From CADEED01 sp035765415 (GTDB taxonomy: Bacteria; Pseudomonadota; Gammaproteobacteria; Steroidobacterales; Steroidobacteraceae): a stretch of DNA of 64,000 bases. Positions 50,144 to 58,622 of this stretch are shown piece after piece. Position numbers and translations under genes: made by a program. Numbering within the stretch: the stretch's first letter is position 1; every line of letters starts with the position of its first letter. The stretch spans positions 62,001 through 126,000 of the forward strand of contig DASTXR010000097.1 of assembly GCA_035765415.1 (NCBI GenBank). The letters are read 5' to 3'. The notes beneath the pieces were generated by a model. It worked only from the letters and a program-made list of their open reading frames with translations. It ran no database searches and was not told where the DNA came from.

Positions 50144-51541
50144 GTGAGCTCCCACCTTTTGAATGAGGCCGAAGCGGCCGGTGCACGACCGATCTGGTTG
50201 GTCGGCGAACAGGGTCTGGCTAACTGGCTGGAAATGCAGACGCCGGCGGTCCGGGCCTGGGCCAAGGCGCAGGGCTTTGCGGCAGAGAAGCAAAAACTCC
50301 TGTTGATCCCCACGGCCACCGGAGATGCGATTGCAGGGGCCGCGCTCGGCCTCGGTGCAACTCCCGACCTGGCAGAACCCACGTTGTGGACTTCGGCAGG
50401 ACTGCCTGATCGATTGCCGCCCGGGCGATATCGCTTCGCCGGCACTTTCAGTGTGGTTGGAGCAACACAGCTCACGCTCGGATGGGAATACGGCTCCTAC
50501 CGCTTCACGCGTTATCGAAAAAGCGCCGCGGAAGTGCCGTCACTCGTCGCTCCGGCAGGCACGGATCTCGAATACGTGCGCCTCGCGAGTGAAGCGCTCA
50601 GCGAGGCGCGCGACCTCATCAACACACCGGCGAACGATCTCGGGCCCGCCGAACTCGGCGAGGCCGTTCAGCGTCTCGCGCTGCAGCACGAGGCCGAGTG
50701 CCGCATCTTCGTCGGCGAGGATCTGCTGCGGCAGAACTATCCACTCATTTATGAAGTGGGCAAAGGCAGCGCGCGCGAACCGCGGCTCATCGACATGCGC
50801 TGGGGGAAGAAGGGTGCGCCGCTGGTCACGCTGGTGGGCAAGGGCGTGTGCTTCGACACCGGCGGTCTGGACATCAAACCTTCGAGCGGCATGCTCCTCA
50901 TGAAAAAGGACATGGGTGGTGCGGCGCTGGTCCTGGCATTGAGCCGCATGCTCATGGGCGCGGATGCGCCCGTGCAATTGCGCTTGCTGATTCCCGCAGT
51001 GGAAAACTCCGTCTCGGGGCGATCGTTCCGGCCGAGTGACGTGCTGCGGTCGCGCCAGGGGCTCACGGTCGAAGTCGGCAACACGGATGCCGAAGGCCGG
51101 CTGGTGCTCGCCGATGCGCTGGCGGAAGCGGATCGCGAACAACCCGCGCTGCTCGTGGACCTGGCCACGCTCACGGGCGCAGCCCGCGTGGCCCTGGGAC
51201 CCGAACTACCCGCTATCTATTCCACTCCGGCGGAACTCGCCGAGCAGCTTCGTCTCGTGGGAGAGCGCGAGGCGGACCCCATGTGGACCATGCCGCTGTG
51301 GCATGGATACGAAGAGGATCTCGCGAGCCGGGTCGCAGACCTTAATAATGTGTCGACCACGCAATTCGCCGGCTCGATCATCGGCGCGCTTTTCCTCAAG
51401 CGATTCGTGACCCGCACGCGCAACTGGCTGCATGGCGACGTGTATGCCTGGAATCCCAAGGAGCGGCCGGGCAGGCCGGTCGGCGCCGATCCGCACACCG
51501 TCAGGGCGCTGTACCGGTTGATCCGGCAGCGCTTTGGCTGA
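50144..51541 (+). CDS. M17-family leucyl aminopeptidase
   Basis: A 465-residue cytosolic metallo-aminopeptidase. The C-terminal catalytic domain has VGKGVCFDTGGLDIKPSS, KKDMGGAA and the family signature NTDAEGRLVLADAL starting at residue 313, which together supply the two-metal ligands. It releases N-terminal residues, often Leu, in peptide turnover. The start is a GTG at 50144 with no strong ribosome site. It diverges from the ilvC leader and is followed by an MFS gene 12 bases on. Confidence 0.92.
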   Translation: MSSHLLNEAEAAGARPIWLVGEQGLANWLEMQTPAVRAWAKAQGFAAEKQKLLLIPTATGDAIAGAALGLGATPDLAEPTLWTSAGLPDRLPPGRYRFAGTFSVVGATQLTLGWEYGSYRFTRYRKSAAEVPSLVAPAGTDLEYVRLASEALSEARDLINTPANDLGPAELGEAVQRLALQHEAECRIFVGEDLLRQNYPLIYEVGKGSAREPRLIDMRWGKKGAPLVTLVGKGVCFDTGGLDIKPSSGMLLMKKDMGGAALVLALSRMLMGADAPVQLRLLIPAVENSVSGRSFRPSDVLRSRQGLTVEVGNTDAEGRLVLADALAEADREQPALLVDLATLTGAARVALGPELPAIYSTPAELAEQLRLVGEREADPMWTMPLWHGYEEDLASRVADLNNVSTTQFAGSIIGALFLKRFVTRTRNWLHGDVYAWNPKERPGRPVGADPHTVRALYRLIRQRFG

Positions 51542-51553
51542 CGGAACCCGGTG

Positions 51554-52855
51554 ATGGCCGAAAGGGAGAGGCCGGTGGAGTCACCGGCCGCGGAGTCAGC
51601 CTTCCGGCGCGAAATCGTGCCCTGGGCGTTGTTAGGCCTGACGCTGGGCCTGGTCGAAGGCGCGACCGCGGCGGTTCTCATCAAGAAGACTTTCGCGCAC
51701 GCCGCCGATCCCTGGATCGTCAATCTCGCCGTCGGCTTCGTCAGCGGCGCTCCGGCGCTTTCCAACGTGGTGAGTTTCGTGTGGGCAAACATCGCGCACG
51801 GGCGTGCGCGCATCGGCCTCATGGTCGGGCTGCAGGCGGGCTTCGCCATCCTGGTGGGGATGTTAGGCGTCGCGCCGCGCGCGCTCGGCGGACTCGCGTT
51901 CGCCGTTGCGTCGATCCTCATCGCGCGCGTGGTGTGGACCGGCATCCTGACGATTCGCGCCGCGGTGTGGAGCGCCAACTACCCGCGCGCGGCCATCGGC
52001 CGTTACACCGGGCGAATCGTCATCGTGAGCTCGCTCGCCGTGTCGCTGGCGGCGGCGCTGGCGGCGTGGACGCTCGATCGCCAGGCGGTGGATTCGCGCT
52101 GGCTGTTTGGCGCGGGCGCCGCGGCCGGGCTGCTGGCGGCCTGGTTGTATCGCTCGGCACGGGTGCGCCGCGAATTCGCGTTGCTGGCCATCGAGAATGC
52201 GGCGTCGGGCCGCTCCGAGCCGTTCAGCCTCGGCATGTTGTTCGAGATCCTGCGCAAGGACCCGCACTTCCGCGAATACATGTTCTGGATGGGCGTGTTC
52301 GGCGGCGGCAACCTGATGCTGACGTCGCAGCTCGTGGTGATTTTCAGCGAGCATCTGCACCTGTCGGCGAGCACGCAGATCGCGTTGCTTTCAGTGGTGC
52401 CTCTCGGCCTGCTTCCTTTGTTCGTGCCGTTCTGGGCGCGAATGTTCGATGAAGGCCACGTGGTCGAATATCGCGCGCGCCAAAGTTGGGCATTGGTCGC
52501 CGCGGTGGCGATCATTTCCATCGGCACCTGGCTCGCATGGCTGCCACTCCTGTGGCTGGGTGCATTGCTGCTCGCGTTCGCGTACGCGGGCTCCAATCTC
52601 GGCTGGAATCTCGGGCACAATGACTTCGCTTCGGCTGGCCGCGCGCAGCACTACATGGGAGTGCACGTCACGCTCACGGGCGTGCGCGGCGCGATAGGGC
52701 CGCCGGCCGGGATACTGATTTATCAGTGGCTCGAATCGATGTGGCCCGGTACGGGCATCTACTCGCTGGTGTTGCCGCTCGTGTTCGTCACGATCGGCGC
52801 GGCGGGCTTTTCGCACATGCGGCGCCAGATGCGCGCCGCCGTCGTTGAAGAATGA
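51554..52855 (+). CDS. MFS-type transporter
   Basis: A 433-residue membrane protein with about 12 hydrophobic segments and a central cytoplasmic loop (near 195-225), the MFS layout. The FWARMFDEGHVVEYRAR segment resembles a loop of the second half. No substrate-specific motif is recognised. It lies 12 bases after pepA and 13 bases before ilvD, so the three form a probable operon; export or uptake of peptides or amino acids would fit but is a guess. Confidence 0.78.
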   Translation: MAERERPVESPAAESAFRREIVPWALLGLTLGLVEGATAAVLIKKTFAHAADPWIVNLAVGFVSGAPALSNVVSFVWANIAHGRARIGLMVGLQAGFAILVGMLGVAPRALGGLAFAVASILIARVVWTGILTIRAAVWSANYPRAAIGRYTGRIVIVSSLAVSLAAALAAWTLDRQAVDSRWLFGAGAAAGLLAAWLYRSARVRREFALLAIENAASGRSEPFSLGMLFEILRKDPHFREYMFWMGVFGGGNLMLTSQLVVIFSEHLHLSASTQIALLSVVPLGLLPLFVPFWARMFDEGHVVEYRARQSWALVAAVAIISIGTWLAWLPLLWLGALLLAFAYAGSNLGWNLGHNDFASAGRAQHYMGVHVTLTGVRGAIGPPAGILIYQWLESMWPGTGIYSLVLPLVFVTIGAAGFSHMRRQMRAAVVEE

Positions 52856-52868
52856 GGGGAATGCAAAG

Positions 52869-54554
52869 ATGAAGCGCAAGAAGAGTGGGGCGGTGGACCA
52901 GCGCAAGTATTCGCGCATGGTGGTCGATGGCGCGAAGCAGACGCCGTCGCGCGCGATGCTCCGCGCGGTGGGGTTCCAGGATGCGGACTTCGACAAGCCG
53001 CAGATCGGCGTGGCCTCCACCTGGGCCAGCCTCACCCCCTGCAACATGCACATCAATGAGCTTGCATCCGAAGCGATCGCCGGGGCCGACGCGGCCGGCG
53101 GCAAGGGCGTTCTGTTCAACACCATCACGGTTTCCGACGGCATCTCGATGGGATCACCCGGGATGCGCTACTCGCTCGTTTCAAGAGAAGTGATCGCCGA
53201 CTCCATAGAAACCGTGGTGGGCGCCGAGGGCTTCGACGGCTTCGTCGCCATCGGTGGTTGCGACAAGAACATGCCGGGTTGCGCAATGGCGATCGCGCGT
53301 CTCAACCGTCCCGCGGTGTTCGCATACGGCGGCACCATCAAGCCCGGTGCGAAACGGCGTGACATCGTTTCGGTATTCGAAGCGGTGGGCGGCCATGCCG
53401 CCGGCCGTGTTTCCGATGCGGAGCTGCTCGACGTCGAGCGCACCGCGATCCCCGGCCCCGGAAGTTGCGGCGGCATGTACACCGCCAACACGATGGCATC
53501 GGCCATCGAAGCGCTCGGACTCTCCCTGCCCAACAGCTCCGCGCAGGAAGCGGTGGGAAACGCGAAGCGCGACGACTGCCGGCGCGCCGGCGCGGCGGTG
53601 GTGGAACTGGTGAAAGCAGGCATCAAGCCGAGCGACATCCTCACCCGGAAGGCATTCGAGAACGCGATCACGGTGACCATCGCGCTCGGCGGCAGCACCA
53701 ATGCGGTTCTGCATCTGCTGGCAATCGCGCATGCGGCCAGGGTCAGACTCGGACTACAGGACTTCACGCGCATCGGCAAGCGTGTCCCGTTGCTGGCTGA
53801 CGTGCGCCCCAGCGGCCGCTATTTAATGTCCGAGCTCATCGCCATTGGTGGAATCCAGCCGCTCATGAAAAGGTTGTTAGACGCGGGACTGCTGCACGGC
53901 GATTGCCTGACGGTGACCGGTCGCACGCTGGCGGAGAACCTGCGCGACGTCGACGACTATCCGCCGGGGCAGGACATCGTTCGCGACCTTGCCGATCCGA
54001 TCAAGAAGGACAGCCACCTGGTCGTCATGTACGGCAATCTCGCGCCCGAGGGCGCGGTGGCGAAGATCTCCGGCAAGGAAGGTTTGCGATTTTCCGGCAC
54101 CGCGCGCGTGTTCGACGGCGAGGAGCGCGCGACGGCGGCCATTCTCGCCGGCCGGGTGAAACCGGGCGACGTAGTCGTCATCCGCAACGAAGGGCCGCGC
54201 GGCGGTCCCGGCATGCGAGAAATGCTTAGCCCCACCGGCGCCATCATGGGGCGCGGGCTGGGCGACAAAGTGGCGCTCATCACGGACGGGAGATTTTCGG
54301 GTGGAAGCCACGGCTTCGTGGTTGGACATATCTCCCCGGAGGCCGCGCTGGGTGGGCCCATCGGTCTACTTCGGGACGGTGATCGCATTGCGATTGATGC
54401 GGTGAAACGCACGCTGCAGATCGAGTTGAGCGCGGCGGAATTGCGCAAACGCCGCGCGAAATGGAAGGCTCCGAAGCCTTATGCGACAAAAGGCGTATTG
54501 GCAAAGTACGCGCGGAATGTGTCGAGCGCATCGCTTGGCGCAGTGACGGATTGA
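52869..54554 (+). CDS. ilvD: Dihydroxy-acid dehydratase
   Basis: A 561-residue enzyme converting dihydroxy acids to 2-keto acids for Val, Ile and Leu. The three cluster cysteines are Cys58 (TPCNMH), Cys131 (GGCDKNMPGC) and Cys200 (GSCGGMYTANTM), with Asp132-Lys133 as Mg/carbamylated lysine candidates. It resembles the shorter 560-570 residue [2Fe-2S] type rather than the 616-residue E. coli enzyme. The ATG at 52869 follows GAGGGG. It is on the strand opposite ilvC-leuA, so it is probably not under the leader attenuator. Confidence 0.95.
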   Translation: MKRKKSGAVDQRKYSRMVVDGAKQTPSRAMLRAVGFQDADFDKPQIGVASTWASLTPCNMHINELASEAIAGADAAGGKGVLFNTITVSDGISMGSPGMRYSLVSREVIADSIETVVGAEGFDGFVAIGGCDKNMPGCAMAIARLNRPAVFAYGGTIKPGAKRRDIVSVFEAVGGHAAGRVSDAELLDVERTAIPGPGSCGGMYTANTMASAIEALGLSLPNSSAQEAVGNAKRDDCRRAGAAVVELVKAGIKPSDILTRKAFENAITVTIALGGSTNAVLHLLAIAHAARVRLGLQDFTRIGKRVPLLADVRPSGRYLMSELIAIGGIQPLMKRLLDAGLLHGDCLTVTGRTLAENLRDVDDYPPGQDIVRDLADPIKKDSHLVVMYGNLAPEGAVAKISGKEGLRFSGTARVFDGEERATAAILAGRVKPGDVVVIRNEGPRGGPGMREMLSPTGAIMGRGLGDKVALITDGRFSGGSHGFVVGHISPEAALGGPIGLLRDGDRIAIDAVKRTLQIELSAAELRKRRAKWKAPKPYATKGVLAKYARNVSSASLGAVTD

Positions 54555-54609
54555 GTGTGAAGCGTGGTTTTACTGAAGCGTTATGCCTAGTCGGTCGCAA
54601 ACACAGTTG

Positions 54610-54638
54610 TTGTCAGGCTTAGCGGGTGCGGGTAAAGT
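54610..54638 (+). promoter_or_regulatory. Sigma70-type promoter of the tonB operon
   Basis: TTGTCA at 54610-54615, a 17-base spacer and TAAAGT at 54633-54638, in the 268-base gap between ilvD and tonB. It leaves a leader of about 180 bases before the tonB ATG, in which I see no further gene. Confidence 0.6.
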
Positions 54639-54822
54639 TCGGCGGCTTTGGACCGGCGCCGAAGCTAAAAACGTAAATCGTAAATTGCATGCATGGTCTG
54701 CTCGCAAACATGGAGCAGGACCTGGGGACGGAGCGAAGAACTGTTGCGCTGGTGGGAAACCTTGGTTACCTTCCGCCACCCGTTTTACGCCCCGATAGTT
54801 TCACTCGCGACCACGGGAACAC

Positions 54823-55452
54823 ATGGCCGCTTACGCACAAGACTCTAGTTTCTTTACCCGCCGCGGCATTGTTGTCGTGGCGATCGTCGGGTTACACCTC
54901 CTCGTCCTGTGGGCGCTGGCTTCCGGCCTGGCTCGCAAGATGGTCGAAGTCATCGCCCCGAACATCGAGGCCGACATCGTCGAAGAAGTGAAGAACGACG
55001 AAGAACCGCCGCCGCCGCCGCCGCCGGAAATGGAGCGTCCGCCGGTTGAGGTGCCGCCGCCGGAGGTGACGATCGACCTCCCGATGGAAACCACCACCAC
55101 GGCCATTCAGGACGTGACCGACAAGCCGCCACCGCCAGCGCCGCCGCCGCCGCCGCGCGTTGCCGGCAGTCCCGCGAAGATGAAGAGCGCGGCGAATCCA
55201 GATGAGTTCTATCCGCCGGGAGCCAAGCGCCGTGAGGAGCAGGGTTCGCCAGTGGTTCAGGCTTGCGTAGGACCTAACGGCCGCCTCGTGCGCGAACCCG
55301 TGGTCACCGAAACGTCCGGATTCCCGGAACTCGACGGTGCCGCGGTCAAAGTTGCCAAGGCCAACCGTTACACGCCTGCCACGGAAGGTGGCACGGCGCT
55401 TCCGGAATCCTGCGTCAAGTTCAAGGTCAAGTTCGTCATTAAAGCCGAATAA
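54823..55452 (+). CDS. tonB: TonB energy-transducing protein
   Basis: A 209-residue TonB. It has an N-terminal membrane anchor (about 15-37), a Pro/Glu-rich periplasmic linker (60-135, with runs of Pro and a PPPPAPPPPPP stretch) and a C-terminal TonB domain (140-207) with an ELDGAAVKVAKANRYTPA segment and two Cys that may pair. Known role: carrying proton-motive energy from ExbBD to outer-membrane receptors. It is the first gene of tonB-exbB-exbD-exbD. Confidence 0.93.
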   Translation: MAAYAQDSSFFTRRGIVVVAIVGLHLLVLWALASGLARKMVEVIAPNIEADIVEEVKNDEEPPPPPPPEMERPPVEVPPPEVTIDLPMETTTTAIQDVTDKPPPPAPPPPPRVAGSPAKMKSAANPDEFYPPGAKRREEQGSPVVQACVGPNGRLVREPVVTETSGFPELDGAAVKVAKANRYTPATEGGTALPESCVKFKVKFVIKAE

Positions 55453-55466
55453 AGTTTCACGGCGGT

Positions 55467-55497
55467 GCGGCGCTACGAGCGCCGCTTCGCTTTTTTT
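55467..55497 (+). terminator. Hairpin with T-tract between tonB and exbB
   Basis: GCGGCGCT, ACG, AGCGCCGC forms a perfect 8-bp stem, then TTCGC and seven T residues. The T-tract is offset by five bases, so termination is probably partial; it could set the ratio of TonB to ExbB/ExbD or give a processing site. Confidence 0.55.
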
Positions 55498-55512
55498 GTA
55501 ATCGAGGAAATC

Positions 55513-56241
55513 ATGCAAACCGCTCCTGCTGCTGCTGACCACGTTGCTGTTGAAAACCCGTACGGCATCGAAGCCCTTTGGGCACAAGGTGACTTCGTTG
55601 CTCGCGGAACACTGATCATCCTGCTGATCATGTCCGCGGTCTCCTGGTACATCATCTTCTCGAAACTCTGGGATCAGCGCCGCCTGAAGGCCGGTGCCAA
55701 GGTCGTCGAGAAACAATTCTGGAGCTCGGGCTCCCTCAAGGAAGCCGTCGACCGCCTCCCGAAGGACAACGACTTCCGCGCCGTCGCTGAAGATGGCCTG
55801 CGCGCATCGGCGCACCATGAAGGTCGTCTGACGGACCGCATCGACCTCCACGAGTGGGTCACCATGTCGCTGCAGCGTTCGGTCGACTCCGTGAACAGCA
55901 AGATGAGCAACGGCCTCGCGTTCCTCGCCACCGTCGGTTCCACGGCTCCGTTCGTCGGACTGTTCGGCACGGTGTGGGGCATTCTGAACGCGCTGATCGC
56001 CATCACCCTCTCGGGCCAGGCTTCCATCGACAAGGTGGCCGGTCCCGTCGGTGAAGCGCTCATCATGACTGCGCTCGGCCTGTTCGTCGCCGTTCCGGCG
56101 GTCATGGGTTACAACTGGCTGCTTCGCCGCAACAAGGGCATCAGCGAGAGCCTGCGCAACTTCGCGTCCGATCTGCATGCGTATCTCGTGGGCGGCGCCC
56201 GCGTCTCGCAGGGCACTCCCGTCGCCGGCGGCAAGAAGTAA
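55513..56241 (+). CDS. exbB: ExbB/TolQ-family proton channel protein
   Basis: A 242-residue inner-membrane protein with three hydrophobic segments (about 34-56, 135-160 and 178-200). It has the family FLATVGSTAPFVGLFGTVWGI motif and a Thr/Gly-rich last helix. With ExbD it forms the proton-driven motor for TonB. The ATG at 55513 follows GAGGAAATC. It is 60 bases downstream of tonB, past the hairpin. Confidence 0.94.
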   Translation: MQTAPAAADHVAVENPYGIEALWAQGDFVARGTLIILLIMSAVSWYIIFSKLWDQRRLKAGAKVVEKQFWSSGSLKEAVDRLPKDNDFRAVAEDGLRASAHHEGRLTDRIDLHEWVTMSLQRSVDSVNSKMSNGLAFLATVGSTAPFVGLFGTVWGILNALIAITLSGQASIDKVAGPVGEALIMTALGLFVAVPAVMGYNWLLRRNKGISESLRNFASDLHAYLVGGARVSQGTPVAGGKK

Positions 56242-56290
56242 AGACCTGGGGTTCCAGGCTTTACGTTCACCCATTTAGAGGTAGCGCCAA

Positions 56291-56731
56291 ATGTCGATGA
56301 GTGTCCAGTCGGCCGATGAGGAAGCGGGTGTGATGTCGGAGATCAATACGACTCCGCTCGTGGACATCATGCTCGTGCTGCTGATCATCTTCCTGATCAC
56401 GGTGCCCGTGATCCAGAAGATGGCGAATGTCACCATTCCGAAGGCCGCGAACATTCCGACGCAGACCAAGCCCGAAAACATCACCATTTCGGTGGATGCC
56501 GCGGGCCAGGTCTTCTGGAATGCGGGCTTGATTACGGACAAGCAGGTGTTCTTCCAGAAGATCATCGTCGAAGCCCGTAAGCAGCCGCAGCCTGAATTTC
56601 ACATTCGTGGCGACAGAAACGCGCGATACGAAGCGGTTGGCCGCGTGATGTACAACCTCCAGAGAGGTGGCATCGTGAAGGTCGGCTTCATCACTGAGCC
56701 GGATGCGGCCAGCATTCGCATCACGCGTTAA
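56291..56731 (+). CDS. exbD: ExbD/TolR-family protein, first copy
   Basis: A 146-residue protein with one N-terminal membrane helix (about 22-43) containing the proton-carrying Asp in INTTPLVDIMLVLL, and a periplasmic domain with FHIRGDRNARYEAV. It partners ExbB. The ATG lies 49 bases after exbB. Confidence 0.94.
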   Translation: MSMSVQSADEEAGVMSEINTTPLVDIMLVLLIIFLITVPVIQKMANVTIPKAANIPTQTKPENITISVDAAGQVFWNAGLITDKQVFFQKIIVEARKQPQPEFHIRGDRNARYEAVGRVMYNLQRGGIVKVGFITEPDAASIRITR

Positions 56732-56750
56732 CAGTTCGAGGAAGCCTTAC

Positions 56751-57191
56751 ATGTCAATGTCCGTAGGAAGTTCCGGGGGCGACTCCGCACCGATGATGGA
56801 GCTCAACATGACTCCGCTCATCGACGTGATGCTCGTGCTCATCGTCGTGTTGATCATGTCCATTCCGGTGATGACGCACGCGACGAAGCTGGATATGCCG
56901 CAGACCAACAATCCGCCGCCTCCGGTGCGTCCCGAAGTAATCCAGATCGACATCGATTTCGACGGGACCATCGTCTGGAATGGCACGGTCGTGAGCGGAA
57001 TTCCGCAGCTCGAGTCTTATTTCCGGTCTGCCCGGATCAACTCCGAGAGTGCGGGTTCGCCACAGCCGGAAATTCACCTCCGGCCCGACCGTCGTTCACG
57101 TTACGAGACCACGGCCATGGTCATGGCCGCGGCGCAGCGCAATCGCATGAAGAAAATGGGCTTCGTAAATACGGCGGATTTCAAGGACTAG
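56751..57191 (+). CDS. exbD: ExbD/TolR-family protein, second copy
   Basis: A 146-residue paralogue of the preceding gene with the membrane-helix Asp in LNMTPLIDVMLVLIVV and a periplasmic HLRPDRRSRYETTA segment. In Xanthomonas a second ExbD (exbD2) is present in the same order and has a role beyond iron uptake. The ATG at 56751 follows GAGGAAG. A GC-rich hairpin at 57276-57301 follows. Confidence 0.93.
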   Translation: MSMSVGSSGGDSAPMMELNMTPLIDVMLVLIVVLIMSIPVMTHATKLDMPQTNNPPPPVRPEVIQIDIDFDGTIVWNGTVVSGIPQLESYFRSARINSESAGSPQPEIHLRPDRRSRYETTAMVMAAAQRNRMKKMGFVNTADFKD

Positions 57192-57275
57192 CCAAGCCTC
57201 TGAAACTCATAAGAAACTTTCAGCCGTGCGGAGCATCCAATTCCATGGATGCGTTTGCGGTGGTTTAGATCACAC

Positions 57276-57306
57276 GAGCCGCGGCCTTGGGACCGCGGCT
57301 CCTTTG
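57276..57306 (+). terminator. Possible weak terminator after exbD2
   Basis: GAGCCGCGG and CCGCGGCTC pair around an 8-base loop, followed by CTTTG. The T-tract is short, so read-through into the next gene, whose AAGGAG site starts at 57308, is likely. Confidence 0.45.
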
Positions 57307-57321
57307 TAAGGAGCGTCGGAA

Positions 57322-58575
57322 GTGTCCAATCGGAAGAGTCTCAGGGTCATCGATCTGCGGGTTCTCGTAGGGGTGTTTGGCATTCTCGGTGCTTCGGCGG
57401 CGTTCGCCCAGGCGCCCGCGGCTGAGGTCGACGCCTGCGGTCCGCGCAAGATCAGCAAGAAGGTCGACAAGCCCATGAGCGCTGTCGAGAAGGCCTTCCA
57501 GAACAAGCAGTGGGACGAAGTCCTCGCCAAGGTTGCCGAAGCGGAGGCAGTCCCCGTCGACAAGTCTCTTTACGACCAGTTCTGGTTCAACGAATTTCGC
57601 GGCCGCGCCTACCTCAATCAGCAGAAGTATCCGGAAGCCGCCAAGGAACTCGAGGCGGGCCTCGCGTCCCCCTGCATGGACGAGAAGGAAAAGCCGGCGC
57701 GTCTCAAGATGCTGCTGCAGATCGCCTACCAGACCAAGGATTACGCCAAGGTCATCTCGCTGGGCAATCAATACCTCGAAAAGACCCCGGATCCCGACAT
57801 CGGCGCCTATGTTGGCAACGCGTACTACGCCACCGATGACTTCCCGAACACCAAGAAGGTGATGACGGACGTGGTCGCAAAGCAGGAGGCCAGCGGCAAG
57901 ACTCCCGACGAGCTCACGTACCGCATCCTGCAGGGCGCGTGCATCAAGCTGAAGGACAACGCCTGCGTCGCCGAAATGCTCGAGAAGCTCGCGACGCATT
58001 ACTCGAAGCCGACCTACTGGCAGGACCTCATGGCCGTGCTCATGGCCACCACCAAGAACAACAATCAGTTGCTCAACATGTGGCGGCTCGCGGATGAAAT
58101 GAAGGTGCTGTCCGATCCGGCCGAATACCTGGAGATGGCGCAGCTCGCCATCGGCCAGGGACTCCCCGGTGAAGCGCAGACGATCCTGGAGAAAGGCGTC
58201 CAGAAGGGCGTGTTCACCTCGGCACGCCAGAAGGAGCAGTCGAACGCGATGCTCGCCGAAGCGAAGCAGGCAGTTGCTCTCGACAAGAGCACGCTCGAGA
58301 AGCAGGACGTGGCCGCGCGAGCCAAGCCCACCGGCGATAACGACGTGAAACTGGGTGCGGCGTACCTGAGTTATGGCCAGATCGACAAGGCGGTCGAAGC
58401 GTTGAATCGCGGCATCGCCAAGGGCGGCGTGAAGAATCCCGACGAGGCTGCCATCCTGCTCGGAATCGCCCATCTGCGCGCCGGCAACAAGCCGGAAGCC
58501 GCAAAGGCATTCAGCACCGCGAACAAGGATGCGACGATGACGCGCATCGCCAAGCTCTGGCTGGTCAGCACCTGA
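57322..58575 (+). CDS. Secreted TPR-like protein, tandem copy 1
   Basis: A 417-residue protein with a signal peptide (about 1-29, ending AFA) and then mostly helical repeats resembling TPRs (FRGRAYLNQQKYPEAAKEL, LLGIAHLRAGNKPEAAKAF). It starts with a GTG preceded by AAGGAG. It is clearly homologous to the next gene, with matching segments ISKKVDKPM, EVLAK, PEEFxEMAQLA-like and C-terminal RIAKLWL. Periplasmic location is inferred. Its place behind exbD2 suggests a part in TonB-dependent uptake; the function is unknown. Confidence 0.8.
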   Translation: MSNRKSLRVIDLRVLVGVFGILGASAAFAQAPAAEVDACGPRKISKKVDKPMSAVEKAFQNKQWDEVLAKVAEAEAVPVDKSLYDQFWFNEFRGRAYLNQQKYPEAAKELEAGLASPCMDEKEKPARLKMLLQIAYQTKDYAKVISLGNQYLEKTPDPDIGAYVGNAYYATDDFPNTKKVMTDVVAKQEASGKTPDELTYRILQGACIKLKDNACVAEMLEKLATHYSKPTYWQDLMAVLMATTKNNNQLLNMWRLADEMKVLSDPAEYLEMAQLAIGQGLPGEAQTILEKGVQKGVFTSARQKEQSNAMLAEAKQAVALDKSTLEKQDVAARAKPTGDNDVKLGAAYLSYGQIDKAVEALNRGIAKGGVKNPDEAAILLGIAHLRAGNKPEAAKAFSTANKDATMTRIAKLWLVST

Positions 58576-58622
58576 ACGTTGAATTCACAAACACGATGAC
58601 TGCAAACATCAAGGAGTCCCGA

